Assembly: GCF_012971725.1 (NCBI RefSeq)
Contig: NZ_CP048833.1
Location: 744,001 to 808,000, forward strand
DNA length: 64,000 nucleotides
From: Pseudomonas multiresinivorans
Lineage (GTDB): Bacteria; Pseudomonadota; Gammaproteobacteria; Pseudomonadales; Pseudomonadaceae
Direction: 5' to 3'
The notes beneath the pieces are model-generated. The model did no database searches. It was given only the letters and a program-made list of their open reading frames with translations, and was not told the origin of the DNA. Positions within the stretch are counted from its first letter, which is position 1; each line of letters starts with the position of its first letter. Positions 16,210-24,876 of the stretch are shown here, piece by piece. The translations under genes and the position numbers were made by a program.

Positions 16210-17318
16210 GCCGCCGCACCGGGTTCTTCTTCGACGAGCGCTGCTTCTGGCACGCAACCGGTTTGCACGCGCTGATCCTTCCCGTCGGTGGCTGGTTGCA
16301 GCCGCCGGTGGGCGGCGGCCACGCCGAGTCGCCGGAGAGCAAGCGCCGGCTGAAAAGCCTGATGGACGTTTCCGGGCTCAGCAGCCAACTGCACCTGTCC
16401 AGCGCGCCGCTGGCCAGCGAGGAAGACCTGCTGCGCGTTCACCCGGCGAGCTACCTGGAGCGCTTCAAGGCCTACAGCGAAGTCGGCCACGGCGACATGG
16501 GCGAAGAGACCATGGTCAGCCATGGCACCTACGACATCGCCCGGCAGTCAGCCGGCCTGACCATCGCCGCCGTGGATGCGGTGCTGCGTGGCGAGCTGGA
16601 CAACGCCTACGCGCTGTCCCGCCCGCCGGGTCACCATTGCCTGCCGGATCGCGGCATGGGCTTCTGCTACCTGGCGAACATCGCCGTGGCGGTGGAGACG
16701 GCCAAGGCGCGCCACGGCATCCAGCGCGTGGCGGTGCTCGACTGGGACGTGCACCACGGCAACGGCACCGAGGCGATCTTCTATGGCCGCGACGACGTGC
16801 TGACCCTGTCGATCCACCAGGCCGACTGCTACCCCACTGGGACTGGCGCGGTGGACGACATCGGCGAAGGCGCGGGCAAGGGCTACAACCTCAACGTGCC
16901 GCTCTATCCGGGCAGCGGCGACGACGCTTACCGCGCGACCATGGAAACCCTCATCGTGCCGGCGCTGGAACGCTTCCAGCCCGAGCTGATCGTGGTCGCC
17001 AGCGGCTTCGACGCCAACGGAGTGGACCCACTGGCGCGGATGCTCGCCCACAGCGAGACCTTCCGCTTCATGACTGCCGCCGTGCGTGACGCTGCCGAGC
17101 ACTTGTGCGATGGCAAGCTGGTGGTGGTGCACGAGGGCGGCTACGCGGAAGCCTACGTGCCGTTCTGCGGTCATGCGGTGATCGAGGAAATGGTTGGCGT
17201 GCGCACCGAGGTGGTCGATCCCTTCCTGCCGATGCTCGAAGGCCAGCAACCGGACGCGGACTTCCGTGCCTTCCAGCGCCAGGCACTGGAGCGGATGGCG
17301 GCGAAGCTGCTGGGCTGA
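16206..17318 (+). CDS. Histone-deacetylase-like / acetylpolyamine amidohydrolase family enzyme
   Basis: 370 residues with the full class II HDAC-like active site. H143-H144 in 'RPPGHHCLPDRGMGFC' form the charge-relay pair; D181 and H183 in 'LDWDVHHGNGTEAIF' and D269 in 'ASGFDANGVDPLARM' bind zinc; the 'EGGY' motif supplies the transition-state tyrosine. The nearest bacterial relatives I recall are HDAH-type amidohydrolases and the acetylpolyamine amidohydrolases. It would remove an acyl group from an N-acylated amine in the cytoplasm. It overlaps the permease stop by four bases, so import and deacylation are coupled. It ends the operon; a palindromic repeat follows. Confidence 0.92.
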   Translation: MSRRTGFFFDERCFWHATGLHALILPVGGWLQPPVGGGHAESPESKRRLKSLMDVSGLSSQLHLSSAPLASEEDLLRVHPASYLERFKAYSEVGHGDMGEETMVSHGTYDIARQSAGLTIAAVDAVLRGELDNAYALSRPPGHHCLPDRGMGFCYLANIAVAVETAKARHGIQRVAVLDWDVHHGNGTEAIFYGRDDVLTLSIHQADCYPTGTGAVDDIGEGAGKGYNLNVPLYPGSGDDAYRATMETLIVPALERFQPELIVVASGFDANGVDPLARMLAHSETFRFMTAAVRDAAEHLCDGKLVVVHEGGYAEAYVPFCGHAVIEEMVGVRTEVVDPFLPMLEGQQPDADFRAFQRQALERMAAKLLG

Positions 17319-17330
17319 ACCCGCGACGAA

Positions 17331-17420
17331 ACGGCGGATAACCGCGAGCGGTTATTCGCCCTACGACAGGGATTCGGTCCCACGTAGGGCGAGTAACGCC
17401 CCAGGCGTTATCCGCCGTCG
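17331..17420. repeat. Repeat family C (GTAGGGCG...GTTATCCGCC) doublet
   Basis: ACGGCGGATAACCGC...GCGGTTATTCGCCCTAC is followed, after about 16 bp, by CGTAGGGCGAGTAACGCC...GGCGTTATCCGCCGT. Related copies lie at 19464, 45342 and 47163. Confidence 0.8.
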
Positions 17421-17513
17421 GTCCTGGGCTGAACTTAGGCCTGGGTCCTACAACGCTTTCTTGCTTGAGCGGCTAGAGTGGGGATTCCATCCAAATCAAC
17501 GGATAGCGTCCCC

Positions 17514-17909
17514 ATGAAGTTGCTGTTCCTTCCCCTCTGCCTGCTGGCCTTTTCCTCCTTCGCCCAGGCCGCTGCCGACTGCGCCGACGCCCAGACCCAG
17601 GCGGATATCAACGCCTGCATCGGGTCCGCTTACAAAGCCAGCGACAAGCGCCTCAACGACCTCTACGGGCAGTACCGCCAGCGCCTGGATGCCGGACAGA
17701 AGAAAGCCCTGACCGCCGCGCAGAAGGCCTGGCTGAACTACCGCGACCTGAGCTGCAAGTTCGAGACGTCCAGCGTCGAGGGCGGCTCCGGCTACCCGAT
17801 GGCCTACAGCAATTGCCTGAAGGCCATGACCGATCAGCGCATCAAGGAGCTGCAGACGCTGTCCGACTGCCAGGAAGGCGACTTCAACTGCCCTGCGCCC
17901 AAGCACTGA
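17514..17909 (+). CDS. LprI-family (DUF1311) secreted cysteine-rich protein
   Basis: 131 residues with a signal peptide (cleavage after AQAA, about residue 20). The mature part has the LprI/DUF1311 pattern 'DCADAQTQADINACIGSAY', 'LNDLYGQYRQRLD', 'AQKAWLNYRDLSCKFE' and several paired cysteines, consistent with disulfides in the periplasm. Mycobacterial LprI has been described as a lysozyme inhibitor; whether that applies here is unknown. It is a single gene flanked by repeats on both sides, with a promoter presumably in the 90 bp upstream. Confidence 0.85.
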   Translation: MKLLFLPLCLLAFSSFAQAAADCADAQTQADINACIGSAYKASDKRLNDLYGQYRQRLDAGQKKALTAAQKAWLNYRDLSCKFETSSVEGGSGYPMAYSNCLKAMTDQRIKELQTLSDCQEGDFNCPAPKH

Positions 17910-17919
17910 CGGCTTTTCT

Positions 17920-17997
17920 GTAGGAGCGAGCTTGCTCGCGAACAGATGTCCCGGTTGCGCCGGTGCTGGGCAGGTTCGCGAGCAAGCTCGCTCCTAC
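17920..17997. repeat. REP doublet, family A
   Basis: Two inverted canonical GTAGGAGCGAGCTTGCTCGC arms with a 30-bp spacer lie in the convergent gap between the LprI-like gene and fdhA. Confidence 0.9.
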
Positions 17998-18018
17998 AGG
18001 TGCATGCCGGGCGCGCAC

Positions 18019-18043
18019 AAAAAAAGGGAGCCTTGCGGCCCCC
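18019..18043 (-). terminator. Terminator after fdhA
   Basis: On the minus strand GGGGGCC, loop GCAA, GGCTCCC is followed by seven T's, about 50 bp after the fdhA stop. Confidence 0.85.
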
Positions 18044-18090
18044 TGGAGATACGGCCGCGCTGGGGAGCGCGGCCGGGAGCAGGTGCGCCG

Positions 18091-19290
18091 TCAGGCGGCG
18101 CGGAACAGGTTGTGCGGGTCGATGACGAATTTCTTCGGTACGCCGGCATCGAACTCGCCGTAGCCCTTGGGCGCCTGGTCGAGGGTGATGACTTCCACCC
18201 CGACGATGTCGGCGATCTTGATGCGGTCCCACATGATCGCCTGCATCAGCTGGCGGTTGTACTTCATCACCGGGGTCTGGCCGGTGTGGAAGCTGTGCGA
18301 CTTGGCCCAGCCGAGGCCGAAGCGGATGCTCAGCGCGCCATGCTTGGCGGCGTCGTCCACCGCGCCCGGGTCCTCGGTGACGTAGAGGCCTGGAATACCG
18401 ATCTTGCCGGCAACCCGAACCACGCCCATCAGCGAGTTCAATACGGTGGCCGGAGCCTCGTGCTGCGAACCCGAATGGCCATGGCCACGGGCCTCGAAGC
18501 CCACCGCATCGACTGCGCAGTCTACTTCCGGCTCGCCCAGCAGATCGGCGATCTGCTCGTGCAGCGGGGTGTCCTTGGACAGGTCGGCGATCTCGAAGCC
18601 CTGGGCCTTGGCGTGGGCCAGGCGGGTCGGGTTGACGTCACCGACGATGACCACGGCGGCGCCCAGCAGGCGTGCCGAAGCGGCGGCAGCCAGACCAACG
18701 GGACCGGCACCGGCGATGTAGACGGTGCTGCCCGGACCGACGCCAGCAGTCACTGCGCCGTGATAGCCGGTGGGCAGGATGTCGGAGAGGCAGGTCAGGT
18801 CGCGGATCTTCTCCATCGCCGCGTCGCGGTTGGGCAGCTTCAGCAGGTTGAAGTCGGCGTAGGGCACCAGTACGTATTCCGCCTGGCCGCCGACCCAGCC
18901 GCCCATGTCGACATAGCCGTAGGCGCCGCCGGCGCGGGCCGGGTTGACCGTCAGGCAGACGCCGGTGTGCTGCTCCTTGCAGGTGCGGCAGTGGCCGCAG
19001 GCGACGTTGAAGGGCACCGAGACCAGGTCACCGATCTTCATGGTTTCCACGCCACGGCCGATCTCGACGACTTCACCGGTGATCTCGTGACCCAGCACCA
19101 GGCCTTCGGGCGCAGTGGTGCGACCACGGACCATGTGCTGATCGGAGCCGCAGATGTTGGTGGAGACCACGCGCAGGATCACCCCGTGGTCGATCTGCTT
19201 GCCTTGCGGGTCCTGCATCTTCGGATAGGGGATGTTCTGGACCTCGACCTTTCCCGGGCCGAGATAAACCACACCACGATTGCCAGACAT
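18091..19290 (-). CDS. fdhA: Glutathione-independent formaldehyde dehydrogenase
   Basis: 399 residues, nearly identical in layout to the structurally known Pseudomonas putida formaldehyde dehydrogenase. Catalytic zinc ligands C47 and the H68-E69 pair are present. The structural zinc cysteines are C98, C101, C104 and C112 ('ACGHCRTCKEQHTGVC'). The 'GPVGLAAAASARLLGA' segment binds NAD. It oxidises formaldehyde to formate in the cytoplasm using tightly bound NAD. The start at 19290 (MSGNRGVVY) matches that enzyme; an ATG two codons earlier is also open. Its position downstream of the sarcosine oxidase cluster fits disposal of formaldehyde from demethylation. Confidence 0.97.
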   Translation of the reverse strand: MSGNRGVVYLGPGKVEVQNIPYPKMQDPQGKQIDHGVILRVVSTNICGSDQHMVRGRTTAPEGLVLGHEITGEVVEIGRGVETMKIGDLVSVPFNVACGHCRTCKEQHTGVCLTVNPARAGGAYGYVDMGGWVGGQAEYVLVPYADFNLLKLPNRDAAMEKIRDLTCLSDILPTGYHGAVTAGVGPGSTVYIAGAGPVGLAAAASARLLGAAVVIVGDVNPTRLAHAKAQGFEIADLSKDTPLHEQIADLLGEPEVDCAVDAVGFEARGHGHSGSQHEAPATVLNSLMGVVRVAGKIGIPGLYVTEDPGAVDDAAKHGALSIRFGLGWAKSHSFHTGQTPVMKYNRQLMQAIMWDRIKIADIVGVEVITLDQAPKGYGEFDAGVPKKFVIDPHNLFRAA

Positions 19291-19463
19291 ACGCATTCCT
19301 CATTGTGTTTGTGGGTACAAAGGCGGGCCTTTCGGCGCGCGGTTCTGCACTGGGATGTCGTGTGTTGCGCGACAGGGCCGGTAGGTACTGCTGGCAGCCG
19401 GCTGGGCTGTCGGTGTTGCTCGGTGCTTGGCAGTGGGCCTGAGGGCCACACTCCGAGGTGAAA

Positions 19464-19541
19464 CGTAGGGCGGATGAGCTCCATCCATCCGCCGTTGCAG
19501 GCGTCATGGCGCATAACGCCGGTGGCGTTATGCGCCCTACG
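19464..19541. repeat. Repeat family C
   Basis: CGTAGGGCGGATG...GGCGTTATGCGCCCTACG with an internal CATAACGCCGGTGGCGTTATG hairpin (quoted as halves CATAACGCC / GGCGTTATG). Located between fdhA and purU. Confidence 0.8.
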
Positions 19542-19553
19542 GGAGTACCGCGG

Positions 19554-20411
19554 TTACAGCACCACCGTCCGATTGGCGTTCAGGAACACCCTCCGCTCGA
19601 TGTGATAACCCACGGCCTTGGCCAGGGTCAGGCACTCCACGTCGCGGCCCTTGGCGATCAGGTCCTCGGGGTAGTGGGAGTGGTCCACGGGCTCGACGCC
19701 CTGGGCGATGATCGGGCCCTCGTCGAGGTCGTTGTTGATGTAGTGGGCGGTGGCGCCGACCAGCTTCACGCCCTTCTGGTAGGCCTGGTGGTAGGGCTTG
19801 GCGCCCTTGAAGCCAGGCAGCAGGGAGTGGTGGATGTTGATCGCCCAGCCGTCCAGGCGGCGGCACAGCTCGGGCGAGAGCACCTGCATGTAGCGGGCGA
19901 GGATCACCAGTTCGGCACCGCTTTCCTCGATCACCTTCCAGACCTTCGCCTCCTGCGCGCCCTTGTCGTTCGGGTCGAGGGCGAAGTGGTGGTAGGGAAT
20001 GCCGTGCCAGCGCGCCAGCGGTTCCAGGTCCGGGTGGTTGGAGACCACCGCCACCACGTCCATCGGCAGTTGGCCGATGCGCTGGCGGTAGAGCAGGTCG
20101 TTCAGGCAGTGGTCGGCCTTGGAGACCATGATCACCACCTTGCTGCGGTAGCCCGGCGGGGTCAGCTCGACATTCATCTGGAAGGGCGAGACGCGGTCGG
20201 TGAGGCCGGCGCGGAAGGCTGCTTCGTCGAAGCCGTCTCCGGCGCGGAATTCGATGCGGATGAAGAAGCGCTGGGCCAGGCGGTCGTCGAAGGAGTGGTG
20301 TTCGGTGACGTAGCAGTGCTGCTCGAACAGGTAGCGCGTGACCACGTCCACCGTGCCCAGCAGGCTCGGGCTGTCGGCGGTGAGGATCCAGGTATCGGGG
20401 GTGCGGCTCAT
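19554..20411 (-). CDS. purU: Formyltetrahydrofolate deformylase
   Basis: 285 residues. Residues 1-85 or so form an ACT-type regulatory domain ('WILTADSPSLLGTVDVVTRYLF' region). The rest is a formyl-transferase-fold hydrolase with the catalytic segment 'INIHHSLLPGFKGAKPYHQA' (Asn-His) and a later Asp in 'NNDLDEGPII'. It hydrolyses 10-formyl-tetrahydrofolate to formate and tetrahydrofolate. Next to soxBDAG and glyA its likely job is to regenerate free tetrahydrofolate as methyl groups from sarcosine are oxidised. This is the second-copy purU that P. aeruginosa carries in the same cluster. Confidence 0.96.
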   Translation of the reverse strand: MSRTPDTWILTADSPSLLGTVDVVTRYLFEQHCYVTEHHSFDDRLAQRFFIRIEFRAGDGFDEAAFRAGLTDRVSPFQMNVELTPPGYRSKVVIMVSKADHCLNDLLYRQRIGQLPMDVVAVVSNHPDLEPLARWHGIPYHHFALDPNDKGAQEAKVWKVIEESGAELVILARYMQVLSPELCRRLDGWAINIHHSLLPGFKGAKPYHQAYQKGVKLVGATAHYINNDLDEGPIIAQGVEPVDHSHYPEDLIAKGRDVECLTLAKAVGYHIERRVFLNANRTVVL

Positions 20412-20460
20412 GGTCTGGCTCCGAAGTTTTCCTCTGGTTGCAGAGGTTGGAGTGGGGTTT

Positions 20461-20496
20461 CCCTCACCCCGGCCCTCTCCCAGGGGGAGAGGGGGG
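20461..20496. repeat. Repeat family B, single arm
   Basis: CTCACCCCGGCCCTCTCCC then AGGGGGAGAGGGGG lie in the 96-bp gap between purU and soxG. Confidence 0.7.
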
Positions 20497-20507
20497 AAGA
20501 GCGTTTC

Positions 20508-21143
20508 TTACGCCGCCACCTGCAGGCCGTACTCGGCGCAGGCGTCCTGCAGCCACAGCCAGATGTAGTCGGAGAAGCTGCGGCGCACCACCAGTTCCCA
20601 GGTGTGTTCGCCGGTGTGGCGGATCACCAGCTGGGACTTGGCGAAGTTCGTACCCACCGCCTTGCCCACCGGGAAGTTGCTCGGGTGCACGTCGTAGCCG
20701 GTGGACTTCATCAGCACTTCGCGGACCTTGGCGCCTTCGAGTTCCAGCAGGGTCTGGCCGCCGCTGACGTTGATCACCGAGTAGTGCAGCTCTTCGCCCA
20801 GCGCCTCGCGCAGGCGCTGCTCGACGGCGAACTCCTCGCCGCCGGGCACGATCAGCAGCCACTCGTCCGGGCCGAGCCACTGCAGCGAGGTTTCGCCCTT
20901 GGCCACCAGGCCCAGGGCGACCGGCAGTTCCAGCCCCAGGGCCTTGTGCACGCCGCCGGCGAAGGCCGGGTCGTGGGCGTCGCCGCGCAGGGTCAGGTGG
21001 CCGAGGAATTTCTTCTCGCGCAGGGTCACACCGGCGTTGGCCACCTTGCGCGCGGCGAGCTTGTCCAGCTCGGCGTGGTGCAGGGGCGATTCGGCCTGGA
21101 TGCCATCGGCGGGGCGTTGCTGGTAGAGGTTGGCTTTGCTCAT
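20508..21143 (-). CDS. soxG: Sarcosine oxidase gamma subunit
   Basis: 211 residues, full length for SoxG of heterotetrameric sarcosine oxidase. It has the fold related to the aminomethyltransferase (GcvT) N-domain, with 'WLGPDEWLLIVPGG' and 'VINVSGGQTLLELEG' as family landmarks. It holds part of the complex together near the folate-binding end of the alpha subunit. It is the last sox gene, separated from soxA by a 172-bp gap filled with a family B repeat. Confidence 0.95.
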   Translation of the reverse strand: MSKANLYQQRPADGIQAESPLHHAELDKLAARKVANAGVTLREKKFLGHLTLRGDAHDPAFAGGVHKALGLELPVALGLVAKGETSLQWLGPDEWLLIVPGGEEFAVEQRLREALGEELHYSVINVSGGQTLLELEGAKVREVLMKSTGYDVHPSNFPVGKAVGTNFAKSQLVIRHTGEHTWELVVRRSFSDYIWLWLQDACAEYGLQVAA

Positions 21144-21180
21144 GTTCTGTTCACCTTGGGGGCGCTTATCGCCTGTTTCC

Positions 21181-21298
21181 CCTCACCCCAGCCCTCTCCC
21201 AGGGGGAGAGGGGGCCGAGCTGAGTGTGCTGTGAGTGTCGTGCTCGCCGGCCGCTCCGAACTGTCCCCTCTCCCCCTGGGAGAGGGTTAGGGTGAGGG
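21181..21298. repeat. Repeat family B doublet inside the sox operon
   Basis: CCTCACCCCAGCCCTCTCCC / AGGGGGAGAGGGG and, inverted, CCCCTCTCCCCCTGGGAGAG plus GGTTAGGGTGAGG, with spacer TGCTCGCCGGCCGCTCCG. It fills the soxA-soxG gap. Confidence 0.8.
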
Positions 21299-21315
21299 CA
21301 GCCGGACGCGCCGAA

Positions 21316-24300
21316 TCAATCCACGTTCTGCCGTTCGCCTTTCGGGTCGTAGAACACCGAGCTGCAGATTTCCGCCTCGATCACCCGGCCATCGGCCAGC
21401 GGGGCGTAGACCTTCTCGCCCAGGCGCTTGATGCCGCCCTTCACCACTGCCAGGGCAAAGCTGTAGCCCAGGCTGCTGCTCATGTAGCTGGAGGTGACAT
21501 GGCCGACCATGGTCGCCGGCACCGTGTGCTGCGGGGTGAACAGCAGCTGCGCACCCTCGGGCAGCAGGTCCATCGGGTTGGTCGGCTTCAGGCCCACAAG
21601 CTGCTTGCGGTCTTCGCGCTGGCAGTCGGCGCGGTTCATGCCGCGCCAGCCGATCCAGGAGAACGGCTTGGTGCGACCGACTGCCCAACCCATGTTCAGG
21701 TCGTCCGGGGTGACCGAGGCATCGGTGTCCTGGCCGACGATGATGAAGCCCTTCTCGGCGCGCAGGACGTGCATGGTCTCGGTGCCGTACGGCGTCAGGT
21801 TGTACTTCGCGCCAGCGGCGATGATGGCCTCCAGCACGCCCATGGCGTAGTTGGCCTGGATGTTCACCTCGTAGGACAGCTCGCCGGTGAAGGAGATGCG
21901 GAACACCCGCGCCGGGACGCCGGCGACCTTGCCTTCCTTCCAGGTCATGAACGGGAAGGCGTCCTTGTCCAGGTCGATGTCGGTGACCTCGGCCAGCAGC
22001 TTGCGGCTGTTGGGGCCGGACAGGGTCAGGGTCACCCAGTGGTCGGTGACCGAGGTGAAGTACACCTTCAGCTCCGGCCATTCGGTCTGGTGGTACAGCT
22101 CCAGCCACTCAAGCACGCGCGCCGCGCCGCCGGTGGTGGTGGTCATGACGAAGTGATTGTCCGCCAGGCAGGCGGTCACGCCATCGTCGAAGACCATGCC
22201 GTCTTCCTTGCACATCAGGCCGTAGCGGGCCTTGCCCACGTCCAGCTTGGTCCAGGCGTTGGTGTAGACGCGGTTGAGGAACTCGCGGGCGTCCGGGCCC
22301 TGGATGTCGATCTTGCCCAGGGTCGAGGCGTCGAGCAGGCCGACCGACTCGCGCACGGCGCGGCATTCGCGGGCCACGGCGGCGTGCATGTCTTCGCCGC
22401 GCTTGGGGAAGTACCAGGGGCGCTTCCACTGGCCGACGTCCTCGAACTCAGCGCCGTTCTTCACGTGCCAGGCGTGCAGGGCGGTGAAGCGCACCGGCTC
22501 GAACAGGTGGCCGCAATGCCGGCCGGCGACCGCGCCGAAGGTCACCGGGGTGTAGTTGGGGCGGAACATGGTGGTGCCGGTGTCGGCGATGCTCTTGCCC
22601 TGGGCCCGCGCAGCAATCGCCAGGCCATTGATGTTGCCCAGCTTGCCCTGGTCGGTGCCGAAGCCCAGCGCGGTGTAGCGCTTGACGTGCTCGATGGACT
22701 CGAAGCCCTCGCGGCAGGCCAGTTCGATGGCGGCGGCGGTGACGTCGTTCTGGGTATCGACGAACTGCTTGGGTGCGCGCGCCGTGGATTTCTCGTGGGG
22801 CACCTGGAACAGCGCGAGGGTAGCGTCCTCGGCGCGCTCGGCGACCACTGGCAGCTCGCCTTCGACGGCCTTGAAGCCGCCGTCGATTGCCGCCTGGTTG
22901 CCGGCCTTGAAGCCGTCGGCCAGGGCGTCGGCGAGACGGAACACGCCGTTCACCGCGCCGGCACAGATGCGCTTCTGGAAGGCCAGGCCGGGAACGAAGG
23001 CGAGGATGTCCTCGCGCCATTCCGGCTTGCCGCCCAGGTGCGAGGCCAGGTGCACCACCGGGCTGTAGCCGCCGGAGCTGGCCACCAGGTCGCAGTCCAG
23101 CCACTCACCGGGTGCGTTGACGGTGTGGCGGAAGGTGTCGATGGACGCCACCTTCGCGCCACTCACGCGTTTGCTGCCGCGTGCCTCGATTACTGCGCTG
23201 CCGGTGATGACCCGCATACCGCGCTTGCGCGCTTCCTCGACCCATTCGCCACGTGGATTGGGGCGGGCGTCGGCGATGGCGACCACCTGCAGACCGGCTT
23301 CCTGCCAGTCCAGGGCGACGCGGTAGGCGTAGTCGTTGTTGGTGGACAGCACCAGTTTCTTGCCCGGTGCCACGCCATAGCGGCGCACATAGGTGGAGAC
23401 GGCGCCGGCGAGCATGTTGCCCGGCACATCGTTGTTCGCGTAGACCAGCGGGCGCTCATGGGCACCGGCGGCCAGCACCACGCGGTTGGCCCGGACGCGG
23501 TGCACGCGCATGCGCACCTGGCCCAGCGGCGCAGTTTCGCCGATGTGATCGGTGCGGCGCTCATGGATGGTGAGGAAGTTGTGGTCGTGGTAGCCGTTGA
23601 CCGTGGCGCGTGGCAGCAGGATCACGTCCGGGTTGCCTTCCAGCTCGGCGATGGCCTTGGCCACCCATTCCTCGGCCGGCTTGCCGTCGAGGGTTTCGCG
23701 GGTGTCGAGCAGGCTGCCGCCGAACTCTTCCTGTTCGTCGGCGAGGATCACCCGCGCACCGCTGCGCGAGGCGGCCAGGGCGGCGGCGATACCGGCGGGG
23801 CCGGCGCCGACGATCAGCACGTCGGCGTGGTGGTTCATCCAGTCGTAGCTGTCCGGGTCCACTTCGGTGGGCGCGCGGCCGAGGCCGGCGGCCTTGCGGA
23901 TGTACTTCTCGTAGGTCAGCCACATGGACTGCGGGTACATGAAGGTCTTGTAGTAGAAGCCGGGCGGCATCAGCTTGCCGCCGACCTTGCCAAAGATCCC
24001 CATGAGGTCGTTCTGCACGTTCGGCCAGCCGTTGGTGGCGGTGGCCACCAGGCCGTTGTACAGCGCCTGCTGGGTGGCGCGTACGTTGGGCACCTGGGTG
24101 GATTCGCGCGAGCCGATCTGCAGGATGGCGTTGGGCTCTTCGGCACCGGCGGCGACGATGCCGCGCGGGCGCGAGTACTTGAAGCTGCGGCCGAGGATGT
24201 CGACGCCGTTGGCCAGCAGGGCAGCGGCCAAGGTGTCACCGGCGAAGCCCTGGTAGCTCTGGCCGTTGAAGCTGAAGGTCAGCGGCTTGTTGCGGTCGAT

Positions 24301-24336
24301 GCGACCGCCACGGGACAGGCGATTGATCTGGCTCAT
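21316..24336 (-). CDS. soxA: Sarcosine oxidase alpha subunit
   Basis: 1006 residues. Domain order: an N-terminal ferredoxin-like domain ('FNGQSYQGFAGDTLAAALLA'), an NAD/FAD-binding core with G177AGPAG, then a GcvT-type aminomethyltransferase module over roughly the last 400 residues that binds tetrahydrofolate. The subunit takes part in oxidative demethylation of sarcosine to glycine. It passes the methyl group to tetrahydrofolate as 5,10-methylene-tetrahydrofolate, or releases formaldehyde. Start and soxD stop overlap by one base (TAATG), so the two are translationally coupled. Confidence 0.97.
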   Translation of the reverse strand: MSQINRLSRGGRIDRNKPLTFSFNGQSYQGFAGDTLAAALLANGVDILGRSFKYSRPRGIVAAGAEEPNAILQIGSRESTQVPNVRATQQALYNGLVATATNGWPNVQNDLMGIFGKVGGKLMPPGFYYKTFMYPQSMWLTYEKYIRKAAGLGRAPTEVDPDSYDWMNHHADVLIVGAGPAGIAAALAASRSGARVILADEQEEFGGSLLDTRETLDGKPAEEWVAKAIAELEGNPDVILLPRATVNGYHDHNFLTIHERRTDHIGETAPLGQVRMRVHRVRANRVVLAAGAHERPLVYANNDVPGNMLAGAVSTYVRRYGVAPGKKLVLSTNNDYAYRVALDWQEAGLQVVAIADARPNPRGEWVEEARKRGMRVITGSAVIEARGSKRVSGAKVASIDTFRHTVNAPGEWLDCDLVASSGGYSPVVHLASHLGGKPEWREDILAFVPGLAFQKRICAGAVNGVFRLADALADGFKAGNQAAIDGGFKAVEGELPVVAERAEDATLALFQVPHEKSTARAPKQFVDTQNDVTAAAIELACREGFESIEHVKRYTALGFGTDQGKLGNINGLAIAARAQGKSIADTGTTMFRPNYTPVTFGAVAGRHCGHLFEPVRFTALHAWHVKNGAEFEDVGQWKRPWYFPKRGEDMHAAVARECRAVRESVGLLDASTLGKIDIQGPDAREFLNRVYTNAWTKLDVGKARYGLMCKEDGMVFDDGVTACLADNHFVMTTTTGGAARVLEWLELYHQTEWPELKVYFTSVTDHWVTLTLSGPNSRKLLAEVTDIDLDKDAFPFMTWKEGKVAGVPARVFRISFTGELSYEVNIQANYAMGVLEAIIAAGAKYNLTPYGTETMHVLRAEKGFIIVGQDTDASVTPDDLNMGWAVGRTKPFSWIGWRGMNRADCQREDRKQLVGLKPTNPMDLLPEGAQLLFTPQHTVPATMVGHVTSSYMSSSLGYSFALAVVKGGIKRLGEKVYAPLADGRVIEAEICSSVFYDPKGERQNVD

Positions 24337-24671
24337 TAGGCCTTCTCCACGGCGGGCTGGACGGCGGCTTGCTTCTCGGTGTCAGCATCGGCGGCGGTGA
24401 CGCTGGGTTTTTCGCCGATCTTGTAGGTCTCGAGGATTTCGTAGGTCACGGTGTGGCGGGTGACGTTGAAGTACTGGCGGCAGCCGGCGGCGTGCACCCA
24501 CAGCTCGTGGTGGATGCCGCGCGGGTTGTCGCGGAAGAACATGTAGTCGCCCCACTCGGCATCGGTGCAGGCGGCGGGGTCGAGTGGGCGCGGGATGTGC
24601 GCCTGGCCCTTGGCGTGGAATTCCTCTTCGGAACGTAGCTCGCCGCAGTGAGGGCAGAAGATGTTGAGCAT
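24336..24671 (-). CDS. soxD: Sarcosine oxidase delta subunit
   Basis: 111 residues with the zinc-binding pattern of SoxD: C6-x2-C9 at the N-terminus ('FCPHCGELRSEEEF') and H60/C64 in 'WVHAAGCRQYFNV'. It is a structural subunit of the heterotetramer. The C-terminal 25 residues are Ala/Val/Glu-rich. Overlap of its stop with the soxA start indicates coupled translation. Confidence 0.96.
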   Translation of the reverse strand: MLNIFCPHCGELRSEEEFHAKGQAHIPRPLDPAACTDAEWGDYMFFRDNPRGIHHELWVHAAGCRQYFNVTRHTVTYEILETYKIGEKPSVTAADADTEKQAAVQPAVEKA

Positions 24672-24718
24672 GTTTGGAGCCTCCAGAAACTGTTCTCGCC
24701 GGCGGGCCGGGGAGTTGC

Positions 24719-24849
24719 CCCCTCTCCCTTCAGGGAGAGGGCTGGGGAGAGGGGCGCTCTCCCGGTTGTTTCGTTTCGGTCAAGGGCTGGCTCGCGCCTG
24801 AAACACCCTCTCCCGCCCTTCGGGCACCCTCTCCCTGAAGGGAGAGGGT
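24719..24849. repeat. Repeat family B doublet between soxB and soxD
   Basis: CCCTCTCCCTTCAGGGAGAG and downstream CCCTCTCCCGCCCTTCGGGC / CCCTCTCCCTGAAGGGAGAG fill the 205-bp intra-operon gap. Confidence 0.8.
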
Positions 24850-24876
24850 CATCAGATTTCGCCCTTCGGGCGGCTT

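Noticed and set aside
13486..16257. A 923-codon minus-strand frame across the binding-protein and permease genes
   Set aside because: It crosses two well-supported genes and a REP doublet, and has no recognisable domain.
21235..24339. A 1034-codon open frame opposite soxA
   Set aside because: It mirrors the codon pattern of soxA and reads as His/Gly/Ala low-complexity sequence; soxA is certain.
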